Assembly: GCA_017993835.1 (NCBI GenBank)
Contig: JAGOLX010000006.1
Span: 62,001-126,000 of the forward strand
Reading direction: 5' to 3'
DNA length: 64,000 bases
From: Phycisphaerae bacterium
GTDB taxonomy: Bacteria; Planctomycetota; Phycisphaerae; Sedimentisphaerales; Anaerobacaceae
In this document: piece by piece, positions 50,721 through 60,084 of the stretch
Layout of the letters: every line of letters starts with the position of its first letter
Position numbering within the stretch: position 1 is the first letter of the stretch
Translations under genes and position numbers: made by a program
Notes under the pieces: generated by a model
The model's input: only the letters and a program-made list of their open reading frames with translations
The model's database searches: none
What the model was told of the DNA's origin: nothing

Positions 50721-51845
50721 ATGAGACGAACGATGTGCTTGCGATTGGCGGTTCTCGGTCTTGTGGCGATGCTGCTCTGCGCCGGCGGCGTCCTCGCCCA
50801 GGTGCGACATGAAGTCCGCATTCCGGACATCCCGGGCTACGTGACGCTCAAGTGCGATTTCCACCAGCACACGGTGTTTTCCGATGGGAACGTCTGGCCC
50901 ACCGTTCGCGTGGACGAAGCCTGGCGGGAGGGTCTGGACGCGATTGCGATCACGGATCACATCGAGTACCAGCCGCACAAGAACGATATCCCGACCAACC
51001 ACAATCGGCCTTACGACATCGCTCTGCCCGCGGCCAAGGACAAGGGCATCCTGCTGATCCGAGGGACCGAGATCACGCGGGACACCCCGCCGGGACATTT
51101 CAATGCCCTGTTCCTCGATGACATCAATCCGCTCGACACGAAGGACCTGCTGGATTGCATGGCTGCCGCCGACAAGCAGGGGGCCTTTATCTGGTGGAAC
51201 CACCCCGACTGGAAACCCGAGCACATCGGCTGGTTCGACATCCACACGACGCTCTATGAGAAGAAGTACATGCGAGGGATCGAGGTCGTCAACGGAGACA
51301 CGTACTCCGCCAGCGTGCATCAGTGGGCCCTCGATAAGAACCTGACCTTCATGGCCAATTCGGACATCCATGCCCCGTCGCTGGTGGAGGTCTCGACGGC
51401 GGAGAAGCACCGTCCCATGACGCTGGTCTTCGCGAAGGAAAAGACGATCCCTGCGGTGAAGGAGGCCCTGGAAGCGGGTCGCACTGCCATCTGGTTTGAG
51501 GACAAGATCATCGGTCGCCGGGAGTATCTGGAACTCCTCTTCGTTGCTGCGGTGCGAATCACCGATATCCAACGGGAGGGCAAAGCGGTGCGATTCACGA
51601 TCCGCAACAGGTCGGCGGTGCCGATGGACCTGGAGAAAGCGGAGGGCCCGGGTCCGAAGAATGTGACCCTGCCGCCCGACTCGCTGCTGCGGGTCCGACT
51701 GAATGCCTCCAGCCCGGAGCAGACGCTGAAGCTGTCGTACGTTGCGAGGAATTTCCTCGTCGCGCCGGGGACGGGACTGCCTGTGAACTTCACCGTTGCC
51801 GGCGCCATGAAGGTCGAGATCGGCGTGGGAATAGGCCAGTGGTGA
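50721..51845 (+). CDS. Secreted PHP phosphoesterase of the Sb-PDE type
   Basis: 374 residues with a signal peptide (ending VLAQV). PHP motifs: KCDFHQHTVFSDGNVWP (HxH), IAITDHIEY, LIRGTEITRD, FIWWNHPDW and TFMANSDIHAP. The C-terminal beta domain (residues about 280-370) matches the arrangement in the Sb-PDE family of exported phosphodiesterases. Likely role: hydrolysis of external phosphodiesters or phosphotriesters, possibly for phosphate supply. It is distinct from the other secreted PHP protein in this window (38817-40004). Confidence 0.82.
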   Translation: MRRTMCLRLAVLGLVAMLLCAGGVLAQVRHEVRIPDIPGYVTLKCDFHQHTVFSDGNVWPTVRVDEAWREGLDAIAITDHIEYQPHKNDIPTNHNRPYDIALPAAKDKGILLIRGTEITRDTPPGHFNALFLDDINPLDTKDLLDCMAAADKQGAFIWWNHPDWKPEHIGWFDIHTTLYEKKYMRGIEVVNGDTYSASVHQWALDKNLTFMANSDIHAPSLVEVSTAEKHRPMTLVFAKEKTIPAVKEALEAGRTAIWFEDKIIGRREYLELLFVAAVRITDIQREGKAVRFTIRNRSAVPMDLEKAEGPGPKNVTLPPDSLLRVRLNASSPEQTLKLSYVARNFLVAPGTGLPVNFTVAGAMKVEIGVGIGQW

Positions 51846-51871
51846 ACGGCCGGACGCCAAACCAGCCGCGA

Positions 51872-52525
51872 CTACTCCTTGCTCATGGCCTTGATGAACT
51901 CGCTGGCTTCGTCGATTGACGCCTCCATGGCTGCAACCAGGGAGGACACGTCGGTCCGAACCGAAACCAACTCATCCTCCAGCGAGCCGACGGCCTGGGC
52001 ATTGAGGTTGTGCTTGAGGAACAGAACCTGGTCGCGGAAGGCGTCCAGGACCGGCGCGATTCGCGTCTCCGCCTGGCGCATCGCCTCGATCAGGCGGACG
52101 TAGCGAGCCTGCGTCTGTTCGAGTTTCCGCTGGCTTTCCCGTTTGAGATTGGCGTTGGTGTACTGATCGATTTCCTTCTCCCACTCGCGGAACAGCGCCT
52201 TGGCGACCTCCTCGACGTTGTCGATCCTCGTGTGGACCGTCTTGGCCTTCTCCTCGCTGCGTTCGAACTCGGATTTCAGTCGTTTGTAAGTCGTCTCCAG
52301 TTCCCCACCCTGGTAGCCGACCACGGCGGTGAATTGCTCGAGGGCGGTCAGGAATTGCTTCTTGGCCTGTTCCTGGGCGGTCTGGGCATCCTGTACGCGA
52401 TCCACCAGGATGTCCCGCTTGTGGTAGCCGAACTTCTCCATGGTCGAGTAGTAGGTGCTCTTGCAGCCTGTCAGGACCGCCAGTATGCCGAGGATGGTTG
52501 CCGTTTGGCGTGCGAGCCGTTTCAT
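51872..52525 (-). CDS. DUF2959 lipoprotein, coiled-coil
   Basis: 217 residues with lipobox LTGC. KSTYYSTMEKFGYHKRDILV, VQDAQTAQEQAKKQFLTALE and heptad-rich helices define the DUF2959 family, small helical lipoproteins of unknown function in many Gram-negative and planctomycete genomes. It is convergent with the PHP gene (26-base gap). ATG preceded by AAGGGG. Sequence is regular, without frameshift. Confidence 0.85.
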   Translation of the reverse strand: MKRLARQTATILGILAVLTGCKSTYYSTMEKFGYHKRDILVDRVQDAQTAQEQAKKQFLTALEQFTAVVGYQGGELETTYKRLKSEFERSEEKAKTVHTRIDNVEEVAKALFREWEKEIDQYTNANLKRESQRKLEQTQARYVRLIEAMRQAETRIAPVLDAFRDQVLFLKHNLNAQAVGSLEDELVSVRTDVSSLVAAMEASIDEASEFIKAMSKE

Positions 52526-52622
52526 CGTCTTGCCCCTTCAATCGTCGATTCGAATTGGCGCTGAACGGGCCTATTCTACGCCGCAGTCTCGCGGGTTCCA
52601 AGAAAAATGGTCCCACGTATGA

Positions 52623-52748
52623 AAGCGGCTCATCCGGTCTCAGTGCACTTCGGGAACCCTTGGCGACTGCGTCCCGATAACCTCCCCCGCACGCCCGCTT
52701 CGGGTGTGCCTTGATCAGGAGGCGCGCTAAGACCGGGTGCGCGCAAAA
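52623..52748 (+). repeat. Dispersed 126-bp intergenic repeat, copy B
   Basis: Aligns with 10207-10332 end to end in the same orientation. A hairpin CACGCCCG-CTT-CGGGTGTG sits inside both copies (one pair is altered in copy A). In this copy the right end adjoins the ribF promoter. Confidence 0.75.
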
Positions 52749-52790
52749 AGGCGTTGCATGTCCGTTCCGGCCGGGTACACTGGTCCGGTC

Positions 52791-53786
52791 ATGAGAACCC
52801 TTATGCAGCTTTCGGAATTCGGGCAGGTCCCGCCGGGATGCGTCCTGACGATCGGGAACTTCGACGGGGTACACGTCGGCCACCAGGAGATCTTCCGCAC
52901 CGCCCGTCGGATCGCCCACGAGCGGGGCGCCCAGATGGTTGTCATGACGTTCGAGCCGCATCCCGTGGCGATTCTGCACCCGGAGAAGGCGCCGGGCGTG
53001 CTGACGCCTCTGTCGCCGAAACTCCGCCTGCTGGACGACTATGCCGACAACTGCATCATCGTCCTGGAAGACAACAGGGACCTGTTGAGCCTCTCGCCGG
53101 AGGCCTTCGTGGACGAGTTCCTGATGGCGACGATCCGACCGGCGGTCCTCGTGGAAGGCGAGGACTTCCACTTCGGGACCGGCAGGACCGGCGACGTCCG
53201 CACCCTGTCCGGCTTCGGGCGGGCGAAGGGCTTCGAGGTCACGGTCGTCCCGGCCCGTCAGATCGAGCTGGCGACCGGCCAGCACCTGCGAGTATCGAGC
53301 ACGATCATCCGCTACATGCTGGAGGCGGGCCATGTGGCTGATGCCGCCCTTGCGTTGTCCCGGCCTTACCGCCTCCTCGGTCCCATCGTGTCGGGCTGGG
53401 GACGCGGGCGGAAGCTGGGCTTCCCGACGCTCAACCTGGGCAAGGCCAACCAGGTCATCCCGGGCGAAGGGGTCTATGCCGGCTTTGTGGAGACGGCCCC
53501 CACGGAGCAGGACCTCTTGCGGGAGTGCAGGCACATCCCCGCCGTGTTCAGCATCGGACAGACTCGCACGTTTGGAGACGAGCATCCGCTCCTGATCGAG
53601 GCCCACCTGCTCATTCCCGACGTGGGCGATATGACGGGCCGGTGGATGGCGATGGATTTCGTTCAACACCTGCGCAGCCAGCACAAGTTCGGCTCGCCCG
53701 AGGAACTCGCAGCGCAGATCACCAGGGATTGCCAGCAAGCCAGGGCGATTCTAGAGACGGTCACGACAGGAGGTCACCATGAGTGA
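52791..53786 (+). CDS. ribF: Bifunctional riboflavin kinase/FAD synthetase
   Basis: 331 residues. N-terminal FMN adenylyltransferase domain: LTIGNFDGVHVGHQEIFRTA (the GNFDGVHxGH motif), VMTFEPHP, LVEGEDFHFGTGRTGD, RVSSTIIRYML. C-terminal riboflavin kinase: VSGWGRGRKLGFPTLNLGKA and PAVFSIGQTRTFG; the kinase part is short, as in many bacteria. It produces FMN and FAD from riboflavin with ATP. Start: the ATG at 52791 has no Shine-Dalgarno; TTGCAT and TACACT 16 bases apart end nine bases before it. The next gene overlaps by eight bases. Confidence 0.92.
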   Translation: MRTLMQLSEFGQVPPGCVLTIGNFDGVHVGHQEIFRTARRIAHERGAQMVVMTFEPHPVAILHPEKAPGVLTPLSPKLRLLDDYADNCIIVLEDNRDLLSLSPEAFVDEFLMATIRPAVLVEGEDFHFGTGRTGDVRTLSGFGRAKGFEVTVVPARQIELATGQHLRVSSTIIRYMLEAGHVADAALALSRPYRLLGPIVSGWGRGRKLGFPTLNLGKANQVIPGEGVYAGFVETAPTEQDLLRECRHIPAVFSIGQTRTFGDEHPLLIEAHLLIPDVGDMTGRWMAMDFVQHLRSQHKFGSPEELAAQITRDCQQARAILETVTTGGHHE

Positions 53787-54045
53787 GGCAAGACACATCG
53801 TACTGGGCATTCACATCACCGATCGCGTGAAGCACGTCCGCAAGGTGCAGGAAGTGCTCACGGAGTACGGATGCAGCATCAAGACCCGCCTGGGTCTGCA
53901 CGCCGTGTCGGAGAGCTTCTGCTCGCCCAACGGCCTGCTGCTCCTGGAGATGGCCGGCCCGGAGAAACCGGTCTTCGAGATGATGGACAAGCTCAAGGCC
54001 ATCGAGGGCGTCGACGTGCAGAAGATGATCTTCGAGCACGAGTGA
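53779..54045 (+). CDS. TM1266-like ACT-fold protein
   Basis: 88 residues. HIVLGIHITDRVKHVRKVQE, GCSIKTRLGLHAV and NGLLLLEMAGPEKPVFEMMD match the small ferredoxin-like/ACT proteins typified by Thermotoga TM1266, sometimes called iron-only hydrogenase system regulators. No hydrogenase genes lie nearby, so the link to hydrogenases is weak and a general small-molecule sensor is as likely. Overlaps ribF by eight bases and precedes nrnA by 12, so it is part of the same operon. ATG with AGGAGGT upstream. Confidence 0.75.
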   Translation: MSEARHIVLGIHITDRVKHVRKVQEVLTEYGCSIKTRLGLHAVSESFCSPNGLLLLEMAGPEKPVFEMMDKLKAIEGVDVQKMIFEHE

Positions 54046-54057
54046 AGAGGTTCTTGC

Positions 54058-55092
54058 GTGAGCAATGAAACATATCGACGTGCGGCCGAGCTGATCGACG
54101 GCGCGAAGCACGTCCTCGTCACGACGCACCTGAGGCCCGATGGAGATGCCTGCGGCTGCGTCGCGGCGATGGCGCAGGTATTGAGAGAATCCGGCAAGAC
54201 CGTCCGTCCGCTGTTCGTTTCGCCGATGCCCGACTGGTATGGGTTTCTCTTCGACGAGAAGGTCCCCGTGCTGGGCGAGGACGTGCAGATCGAGGAACTC
54301 GTCGGCGGCAAGCTCGGCCCCGTCGATCTGGTCGTGATCCTGGACACGAACAGCTACAGCCAGTTGCCGGGATTCGACGACTACCTCAAACGGGTTCAGA
54401 CGCCGGTCCTCGTGGTGGATCACCACGTGACATCGGACGGGCTCGGCCGGGTCGAGATTACCGATCCCACCGCCGCGGCGGCGGGCCTGGTCCTGTTGGA
54501 GTTCCTCAAGCAGCTCGGTCGGCCGATCACCAGGACCGTCGCACAGGCCCTGTTCGTGGCGATCGCGACGGACACCGGATGGTTCCATCTTCGCAACACG
54601 GACAGCCGCGTGTTCGCTGCGTGTGCGGAGCTGATCGATCTCGGCGTGGACGCGAACGATCTCTATCGCAAGCTCTATCAGACCTTCTCTCCCGCCCGGT
54701 TCCGCCTGATGGCCATCCTGCTCGACAGGGTCGAACTGCACATGGACGGCCGCTACGCGTCGCAGTATCTGGTTCGCGAGGACTTCGAGCGGACGGGGGC
54801 CGCCTATCGCGACACCGAGAATATGGTCAACGAGTGCCAGCGGATCGGCTCGGTGCAAGTGGCGGCGCTGTTCGTGGAATTGCGGGACGGGCGCATCCGC
54901 TGCTCGCTGCGGAGCCGCCCCGATTCGCAGCATGGTTGCGGAACCGACGCCCCTCCAGCAGTGGACGTCAGCGAGATTGCGGCGGCGTTCGGCGGCGGGG
55001 GGCATCGAATGGCGGCCGGCACGTATCTGCCCGCGCCCATCGAACACGCCATGCAATTGATCCGCGACGAACTGGCAAAGCGACTGCCGTGA
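54058..55092 (+). CDS. nrnA: DHH-family nanoRNase/pAp phosphatase
   Basis: 344 residues. DHH-family motifs: VTTHLRPDGDACGCV (with the metal Asp), VVILDTNSYSQLPGF, VVDHHVTSDGLG (DHH), FVAIATDTGWFHLRNT and the DHHA1 tail AFGGGGHRMAAGTYLPAP. NrnA degrades short RNA oligomers and removes phosphate from 3'-phosphoadenosine 5'-phosphate. GTG start at 54058, 12 bases after the ACT-like gene. Third gene of the ribF operon. Confidence 0.93.
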   Translation: MSNETYRRAAELIDGAKHVLVTTHLRPDGDACGCVAAMAQVLRESGKTVRPLFVSPMPDWYGFLFDEKVPVLGEDVQIEELVGGKLGPVDLVVILDTNSYSQLPGFDDYLKRVQTPVLVVDHHVTSDGLGRVEITDPTAAAAGLVLLEFLKQLGRPITRTVAQALFVAIATDTGWFHLRNTDSRVFAACAELIDLGVDANDLYRKLYQTFSPARFRLMAILLDRVELHMDGRYASQYLVREDFERTGAAYRDTENMVNECQRIGSVQVAALFVELRDGRIRCSLRSRPDSQHGCGTDAPPAVDVSEIAAAFGGGGHRMAAGTYLPAPIEHAMQLIRDELAKRLP

Positions 55093-55134
55093 GGATGCAG
55101 CAACTCCACGGGCGGGCCAGGTCGCCGAAATGAA

Positions 55135-55163
55135 TTGTTGTGGGTTGCGTGCCGCCGTATAAT
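55135..55163 (+). promoter_or_regulatory. Promoter of the CPBP gene
   Basis: TTGTTG (55135-55140), a 17-base spacer and perfect TATAAT (55158-55163). Confidence 0.5.
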
Positions 55164-55209
55164 CGGCGCCGGGTTCTTACGGACATTTCGGCTTACCGTG
55201 GAGGCATGG

Positions 55210-57183
55210 ATTTTGTCAGAGTTGGCAGCAGGCCCGCAGGTGGATACGAACGGTTCCCCACGCAAACTGCGGATTCTGGGCATCCTGTTCGTATCGATCG
55301 CGGCGGTCACGTCGCCGGTTCTGATGTCCTCGCTGTTGTACACTGCTGATGGTCTGAGCGTGAACGGCGTGGTCACGCACCTGTTCGTCCCGCTGGCGGA
55401 CGTGCTGACCATGCTCCTGATCGTCCTGGTGGCCAGGCGGACTGGAGCGGCAGGCAGGCTCGATCTGGTTTGGTTTCGGCTCCGTCGGTTGGATCTTGCC
55501 GCCATCGTTCTGTTGCCGGCGGCAGCCCTGGTGCTGATGCTGCTGGTCGCGGTGGCGATGAACTCGGTCGGCCTGAACGTGCCGGTGAGTCGCATGTTCC
55601 TGCCGGAGGGGAAAAGCCTTGCGTTCTTCGTGGCTCTGGCCCTCCGCATCGTTCTCGTGGTGCCCGTTCTGGAGGAGTTGTTCTGGCGGGGTTTCGTCCA
55701 GCGCTCGCTGGAGCGGGTGGCGGGTCCGTTGCCTGCTCTGTTGGGTCAGGCGGTCCTGTTCGCGGCGGCGCATCTGGCGCCCTTTGGCAGGTTCGGCCCG
55801 GCGCTGGCTCTCGGTCTGGTCGCAGGCCTCTGGCGGTGGCGACGCAGGACCCTGATCCCGATCATTCTGGCGCATATGATTCTCAACGGCCTGTACTTCG
55901 CCGGTCAGTGGGCTCATTGGTGGGATTACTCTCGGGTGCGGGTCGCGACGGACTACGTGTCGCAGATGAACCAGGCATCCTGCCCGCCGGAATGCGATCC
56001 CAATGCCGATGCCCACCCCTTCTATGAGCGAGGATTCCAAGCGGCCGTCGGTATGCCGGAGGCGCTAGCGACCTTTCGCAGGGGGCTGCCGAGAGACTGG
56101 TCGGAGGAGGCGTTCGAGCAGTTGCGCAACTGGGTGACCGCCAACGAGGAGGCCCTGGACCACATGGCCCAGGGGGCGCAGAAACCCTGTTACTGCCCCC
56201 TCTACACAGGCGATGGCGCGATGCTGGCCGGCATGCCGCAATCCGTTGGCGCCCGGCACCTGGCCTTCGCGCTGGATACCCGGATCAAGCTGCGGGCCTT
56301 CGACGGCGAAGACGACCTGCTGCTGGCCGATGCGGCGACCCTGTATCGCTTCGCTCGCCATTTCGACGGTCGCAAGGTCCTGTCTCACCAGATCCTGGGA
56401 GTGTCCATTCGCACGCTGCTGGCTGGCACGCTGCGCGGCATCCTCGCGAAGGAATCCCTTCTGCCACAGACGCTGGCATCGCTTCAGCAACAGCTCGAAC
56501 AGCCTGAAGACGAGGATTCCGGCGTACTGGACTTCACGCTCGAACGGTGCATCTGGTTAGACGGCATTCAGCGGATGTTCACTGACGACGGAGACGGGCA
56601 GGGCCGCATTCCGCGGGTCACCATCGCACAGTGGAAAGGACTGCCAAGACCGTTCCTGCTGTTGATCGATTCGATGACACCGGGACAGAACGCCGATCTC
56701 CTGGGCCTGGATCGGCGCCAGACGACGGACTGTGCGGAGGAGTTCCTCGCCCAGATCCAGGTCGCCGCAGGCAGGACGCCTTGGGAACTCCACAGCGAGC
56801 CCAACGGCCTGCAGGGCACGCTCGAAGGCCTTGCCCGGCGCAATGCCTACGTCGGGCTTCTGGGGACCGCCTGCCTGGGGGTCCTCGACCTGCCGTGGCG
56901 GGCCCGGACGGACCTCGCGGCGCTCGTCGCGACCCTCGCGGCTATCCGCTACGAGACGGATCGCGGCGAGTACCCGGACTCCCTGGCGCAGCTCGTTGAA
57001 TCGGGCTTCCTGCGTCGCGTGCCCCAGGATGCGTATTCGAATGGTCCCCTGGTCTACAAGCGGACCCCTGGCGGTTTCCTGCTGTACAGTCTCGGCATGG
57101 ACTTCGACGATGATGGCGGGGTCCCCAGCCAGTGGGGCCAAGGCGAGCAGGGGGGCGACCAGGTCTTCTGGCCTGTCCGGTGA
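55210..57183 (+). CDS. CPBP intramembrane protease with large C-terminal extension
   Basis: 657 residues. Residues 1-250 contain about six helices and CPBP (Abi) motifs VLEELFWRGFVQ, FAAAHLAPFGR and LAHMILNGLYF, whose Glu and His residues form the metal-type glutamic protease site. The next 400 residues form a mostly helical soluble domain ending in IRYETDRGEYPDSLAQLVES and GFLLYSLGMDFDDDGG, a tail common in planctomycete membrane and pseudopilin-like proteins. Start: TTG at 55210 has GGAGG at ideal spacing and lies downstream of the promoter; a GTG at 55198 is the alternative, and the frame is open further upstream. Confidence 0.75.
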   Translation: MLSELAAGPQVDTNGSPRKLRILGILFVSIAAVTSPVLMSSLLYTADGLSVNGVVTHLFVPLADVLTMLLIVLVARRTGAAGRLDLVWFRLRRLDLAAIVLLPAAALVLMLLVAVAMNSVGLNVPVSRMFLPEGKSLAFFVALALRIVLVVPVLEELFWRGFVQRSLERVAGPLPALLGQAVLFAAAHLAPFGRFGPALALGLVAGLWRWRRRTLIPIILAHMILNGLYFAGQWAHWWDYSRVRVATDYVSQMNQASCPPECDPNADAHPFYERGFQAAVGMPEALATFRRGLPRDWSEEAFEQLRNWVTANEEALDHMAQGAQKPCYCPLYTGDGAMLAGMPQSVGARHLAFALDTRIKLRAFDGEDDLLLADAATLYRFARHFDGRKVLSHQILGVSIRTLLAGTLRGILAKESLLPQTLASLQQQLEQPEDEDSGVLDFTLERCIWLDGIQRMFTDDGDGQGRIPRVTIAQWKGLPRPFLLLIDSMTPGQNADLLGLDRRQTTDCAEEFLAQIQVAAGRTPWELHSEPNGLQGTLEGLARRNAYVGLLGTACLGVLDLPWRARTDLAALVATLAAIRYETDRGEYPDSLAQLVESGFLRRVPQDAYSNGPLVYKRTPGGFLLYSLGMDFDDDGGVPSQWGQGEQGGDQVFWPVR

Positions 57184-57219
57184 TCCTGCGAGCACTCTCG
57201 ATTCTCCCGGCAAATTTTC

Positions 57220-57248
57220 TTGTACGGCCGCCCGGTTCCGTGTAAACT
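57220..57248 (+). promoter_or_regulatory. Possible promoter of tRNA-Ser
   Basis: TTGTAC (57220-57225), a 17-base spacer and TAAACT (57243-57248), 86 bases before the tRNA. Confidence 0.4.
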
Positions 57249-57334
57249 CAAGGCGCGTCGGCTGTTTCGGGTCCTCGTGGCGATATGCCGCCGGGGGTCA
57301 GGGCGTGGCGCGAGTGGTTACAAGTGAATACTTC

Positions 57335-57424
57335 GGAGAGGTGGCCGAGCGGCTTAAGGCGACGGTTTGCTAAACCGTTGTAGGGGGTAAACCTCTACCT
57401 CGGGTTCGAATCCCGACCTCTCCG
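57335..57424 (+). tRNA. tRNA-Ser(GCU)
   Basis: 90 bases. Acceptor arm GGAGAGG/CCTCTCC with discriminator G, D-loop GCCGAGCGGCTTAAGGC, anticodon stem ACGGT/ACCGT around GCT at 57369-57371, a long variable arm of the serine class, and T-loop GGGTTCGAATCCC. It reads AGC and AGU codons. CCA is not encoded. TTTTTC follows directly. Confidence 0.97.
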
Positions 57425-57577
57425 TTTTTCGTGTCTGCGAACCGGGACCCGCATTCCCGGTCGTGGGCGTCTTCCTGCTCTTTGAGAGCATCCGCGAAGT
57501 TTCCCTATCTCGAATCCGCCGGGCGTTGCTGCGAGAGGTCGGACAACATCGATGTCGCTTTGAAAAGGATGTCTGCC

Positions 57578-59887
57578 ATGCGAATGACGATGATCCTCAA
57601 GTGTGTTGGACTGTGCGCTGGACTCGGTCTGATCTTGTGCGTCGCCAGGGCCGGCGGGGCCAATCCATCCTCGGGCACAGAGTACCACGTCTCCGTGGGG
57701 GGAAACGACACGAATGACGGATCGGCCGCCCGGCCGCTGCGGACCATCTCGGCCGCGGCGAGACTCGCCCAGCCAGGCGACACGATCACCGTCCACCAGG
57801 GGACCTATCGCGAGCGGGTCAATCCGCCTCGCGGCGGGACCTCCGACAGCGCCCGCATCGTCTACCGCGCCGCCCCCGGCGAGAAGGTCGTCATCAAAGG
57901 CTCCGAAGTCGTCAAGGGCTGGCAGAAGGTCCAGAACGACACCTGGAAGGCCGTGGTCCCCAACAGTCTCTTCGGGGACTTCAATCCCTACAGCGACCTG
58001 ATTCACGGCGACTGGTTCAACCCCCTGAACCGGCAGCATCACACCGGCGCTGTCTACCTGAACGGCCATTGGCTGATCGAAGCCGTCTCACTGGAAGACG
58101 CATTGAAGCCGGTCGGAGCGGTTGCCTCCTCCTATGTCCCGGGAAGTCAGCAGTATCTGCTCAATGTCGCCTGGCTGTCACCCGGCGAGGGTGTCGATGC
58201 TGCCAAGAGGACTCCCGCGGCGCGTTTCGCCTCTCAGCACGGAATCCAGACGGCGTCCTGCTCGGAGGGAGGGGAGTGCATCGGCTGGATCGAGCAGGGC
58301 GACTGGGTTCGCTACGAGCAGGTGGACTTCGGCCGGGATGCTCGTCGGATGGAGATTCGTGCCGCGTCCGCGACGACCGGCGGGACCATTGAGATCCGTC
58401 TGGATTCGCCGGAAGGAGAACTCCTCGGCGCCTGTGCGGTCCCCAATACAGGGGACTGGCAGTCGTGGCGCTCGTTCATCGCGGAAATCAAGCCGGCCAG
58501 TGGGGTCAAGACGGTCTGCCTGGTGTTCCGATCTCCCCAAATGCAGGGTTCCTCCGGCGTGCGACTGTGGTTCGCCCAGGTGGACGCATCGAACACCACG
58601 ATCTGGGCTCAGTTCCAGGACGTCAACCCCAACGAGGCCGAGGTCGAGATCAACGTCCGTCAGTCGGTGTTCTATCCCGAGAAGACCAGCGTCAACTACC
58701 TCACCGTGCGGGGTTTCACGATGATGCACGCCGCGACGCCCTGGGCGCCTCCGACCGCAGAGCAGATCGGCCTGATCGGCACGAATTGGAGCAAGGGCTG
58801 GATCATCGAGGACAACGACATTCGCTATTCCATCTGCACCGGCGTCACGCTCGGCAAGCACGGCGACGAGTTCGACAACACCTCGCAGGACACGGCTGAG
58901 GGGTACGTCCTGACCATCGAACGCGGGTTGAAACGCGGCTGGTCGAAGGACAACATCGGCGGGCACATCGTTCGCAACAACGAGATTTCCCACTGTGAGC
59001 AGTCGGGAATCGTCGGCAGTCTGGGGCCGATCTTCTGCACCGTCACCGGTAACACGATCCACGAAATCCACATGCGCCGCCTGTTCACCGGCGCGGAAAT
59101 GGCCGGGATCAAGTTCCACGGCGCGATCGACACGGTCATCGAGGGAAATCACATCTCTCGCACGTGCCTGGGCATCTGGCTGGACTGGATGGCGCAGGGC
59201 ACCCGCGTCACCGCCAACCTGTTGCACGACAACGGGCGCGACCTGTTCGTGGAAGTCAACCACGGCCCGTTCCTGGTGGACAACAACCTGATGCTCTCGG
59301 GCCATGGCGTGCTGGTGAACTCCCAGGGCGGCGCGTACGTCCACAATCTGATTGCAGGCGCCGTCCAGGTGATCCACACGGAAGGCCGCCAGACGCCGTA
59401 CCACAAGCCGCACTCCACCGAGGTCGTCGGCTTGCACCCGAATCCCAGCGGCGACGACCGGTACTACAACAACATCTTCGTCAACGCCGGCCTGACCGCA
59501 TACGACGAAGCGAAGCTGCCCGTATTCATGGCGGGCAACGTCTTCCTCCACGGCGCCAAGCCGTCGAAGCACGAGCCCGACGCTCTGGTGCGGCCGGACG
59601 TCAATCCCAATCTCGAATTGGTCGAGAGATCCGACGGAGTGTACCTCCAGATCTTGCTCGACAAGGCCTGGGCTCAGCGACAACGGCGCGTGGTGACGAC
59701 CGGACTGCTCGGCAAGACGGATGCCGCGGAATTGCCGTATGAACAGGCCGATAGCTCACCGTATCGCATTGACCGCGACTACCTCGGGCGAACGCGGGAT
59801 TCCGCCAATCCGTTCCCAGGACCCGTCGAGCCGCTCGCAGGGGACAGGCCGATGCTGAAGGTCTGGCCCGTCGTCTCGGCGCGATAG
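57578..59887 (+). CDS. Secreted beta-helix protein with CBM6-like insert (DUF1565 type)
   Basis: 769 residues with signal peptide (MRMTMILKCVGLCAGLGLIL). TEYHVSVGGNDTNDGSAARP and GDTITVHQGTYRE are the DUF1565 start of a right-handed parallel beta-helix. A CBM6-like jelly-roll with ECIGWIEQGDWVRYEQVDFG and DWQSWRSFIAEI interrupts at about 225-330. The helix resumes with many NNEISHC / GNTIHEI rungs. Such proteins are polysaccharide lyases or glycan-binding enzymes; no catalytic signature can be named with confidence. ATG 57578 has AAAAGG nine bases upstream; an in-frame ATG at 57569 is the alternative. Confidence 0.8.
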   Translation: MRMTMILKCVGLCAGLGLILCVARAGGANPSSGTEYHVSVGGNDTNDGSAARPLRTISAAARLAQPGDTITVHQGTYRERVNPPRGGTSDSARIVYRAAPGEKVVIKGSEVVKGWQKVQNDTWKAVVPNSLFGDFNPYSDLIHGDWFNPLNRQHHTGAVYLNGHWLIEAVSLEDALKPVGAVASSYVPGSQQYLLNVAWLSPGEGVDAAKRTPAARFASQHGIQTASCSEGGECIGWIEQGDWVRYEQVDFGRDARRMEIRAASATTGGTIEIRLDSPEGELLGACAVPNTGDWQSWRSFIAEIKPASGVKTVCLVFRSPQMQGSSGVRLWFAQVDASNTTIWAQFQDVNPNEAEVEINVRQSVFYPEKTSVNYLTVRGFTMMHAATPWAPPTAEQIGLIGTNWSKGWIIEDNDIRYSICTGVTLGKHGDEFDNTSQDTAEGYVLTIERGLKRGWSKDNIGGHIVRNNEISHCEQSGIVGSLGPIFCTVTGNTIHEIHMRRLFTGAEMAGIKFHGAIDTVIEGNHISRTCLGIWLDWMAQGTRVTANLLHDNGRDLFVEVNHGPFLVDNNLMLSGHGVLVNSQGGAYVHNLIAGAVQVIHTEGRQTPYHKPHSTEVVGLHPNPSGDDRYYNNIFVNAGLTAYDEAKLPVFMAGNVFLHGAKPSKHEPDALVRPDVNPNLELVERSDGVYLQILLDKAWAQRQRRVVTTGLLGKTDAAELPYEQADSSPYRIDRDYLGRTRDSANPFPGPVEPLAGDRPMLKVWPVVSAR

Positions 59888-59957
59888 ACAGCTTGTGTCG
59901 GCAAGCGGCTGTGCATCCGTCGTCGCACGAATCAAGGCGGACTCACGCCCTGTGTCT

Positions 59958-60047
59958 GTCATCCTGAGCGGAGCGAAGGATCTGGCCTGCGACCGAGAGG
60001 CACCTCCTGGTCGCGAGCCAGATCCTTTGGCTTTGCCTCGGGATGAC
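59958..60047. repeat. MITE-like inverted repeat between convergent genes
   Basis: GTCATCCTGAGCGGAGCGAA and its imperfect complement (ending ...CTTTGCCTCGGGATGAC) flank about 45 bases that are themselves partly palindromic (GGATCTGGC / GCCAGATCC). This is a widely seen type of environmental-genome repeat (TGTCATCCTGAG...). It sits in the 197-base gap between two convergent genes and could act as a transcription stop. Confidence 0.7.
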
Positions 60048-60084
60048 AAACTCTGCGTCTTGCGAACGCTCGCTGGAACGTGTG

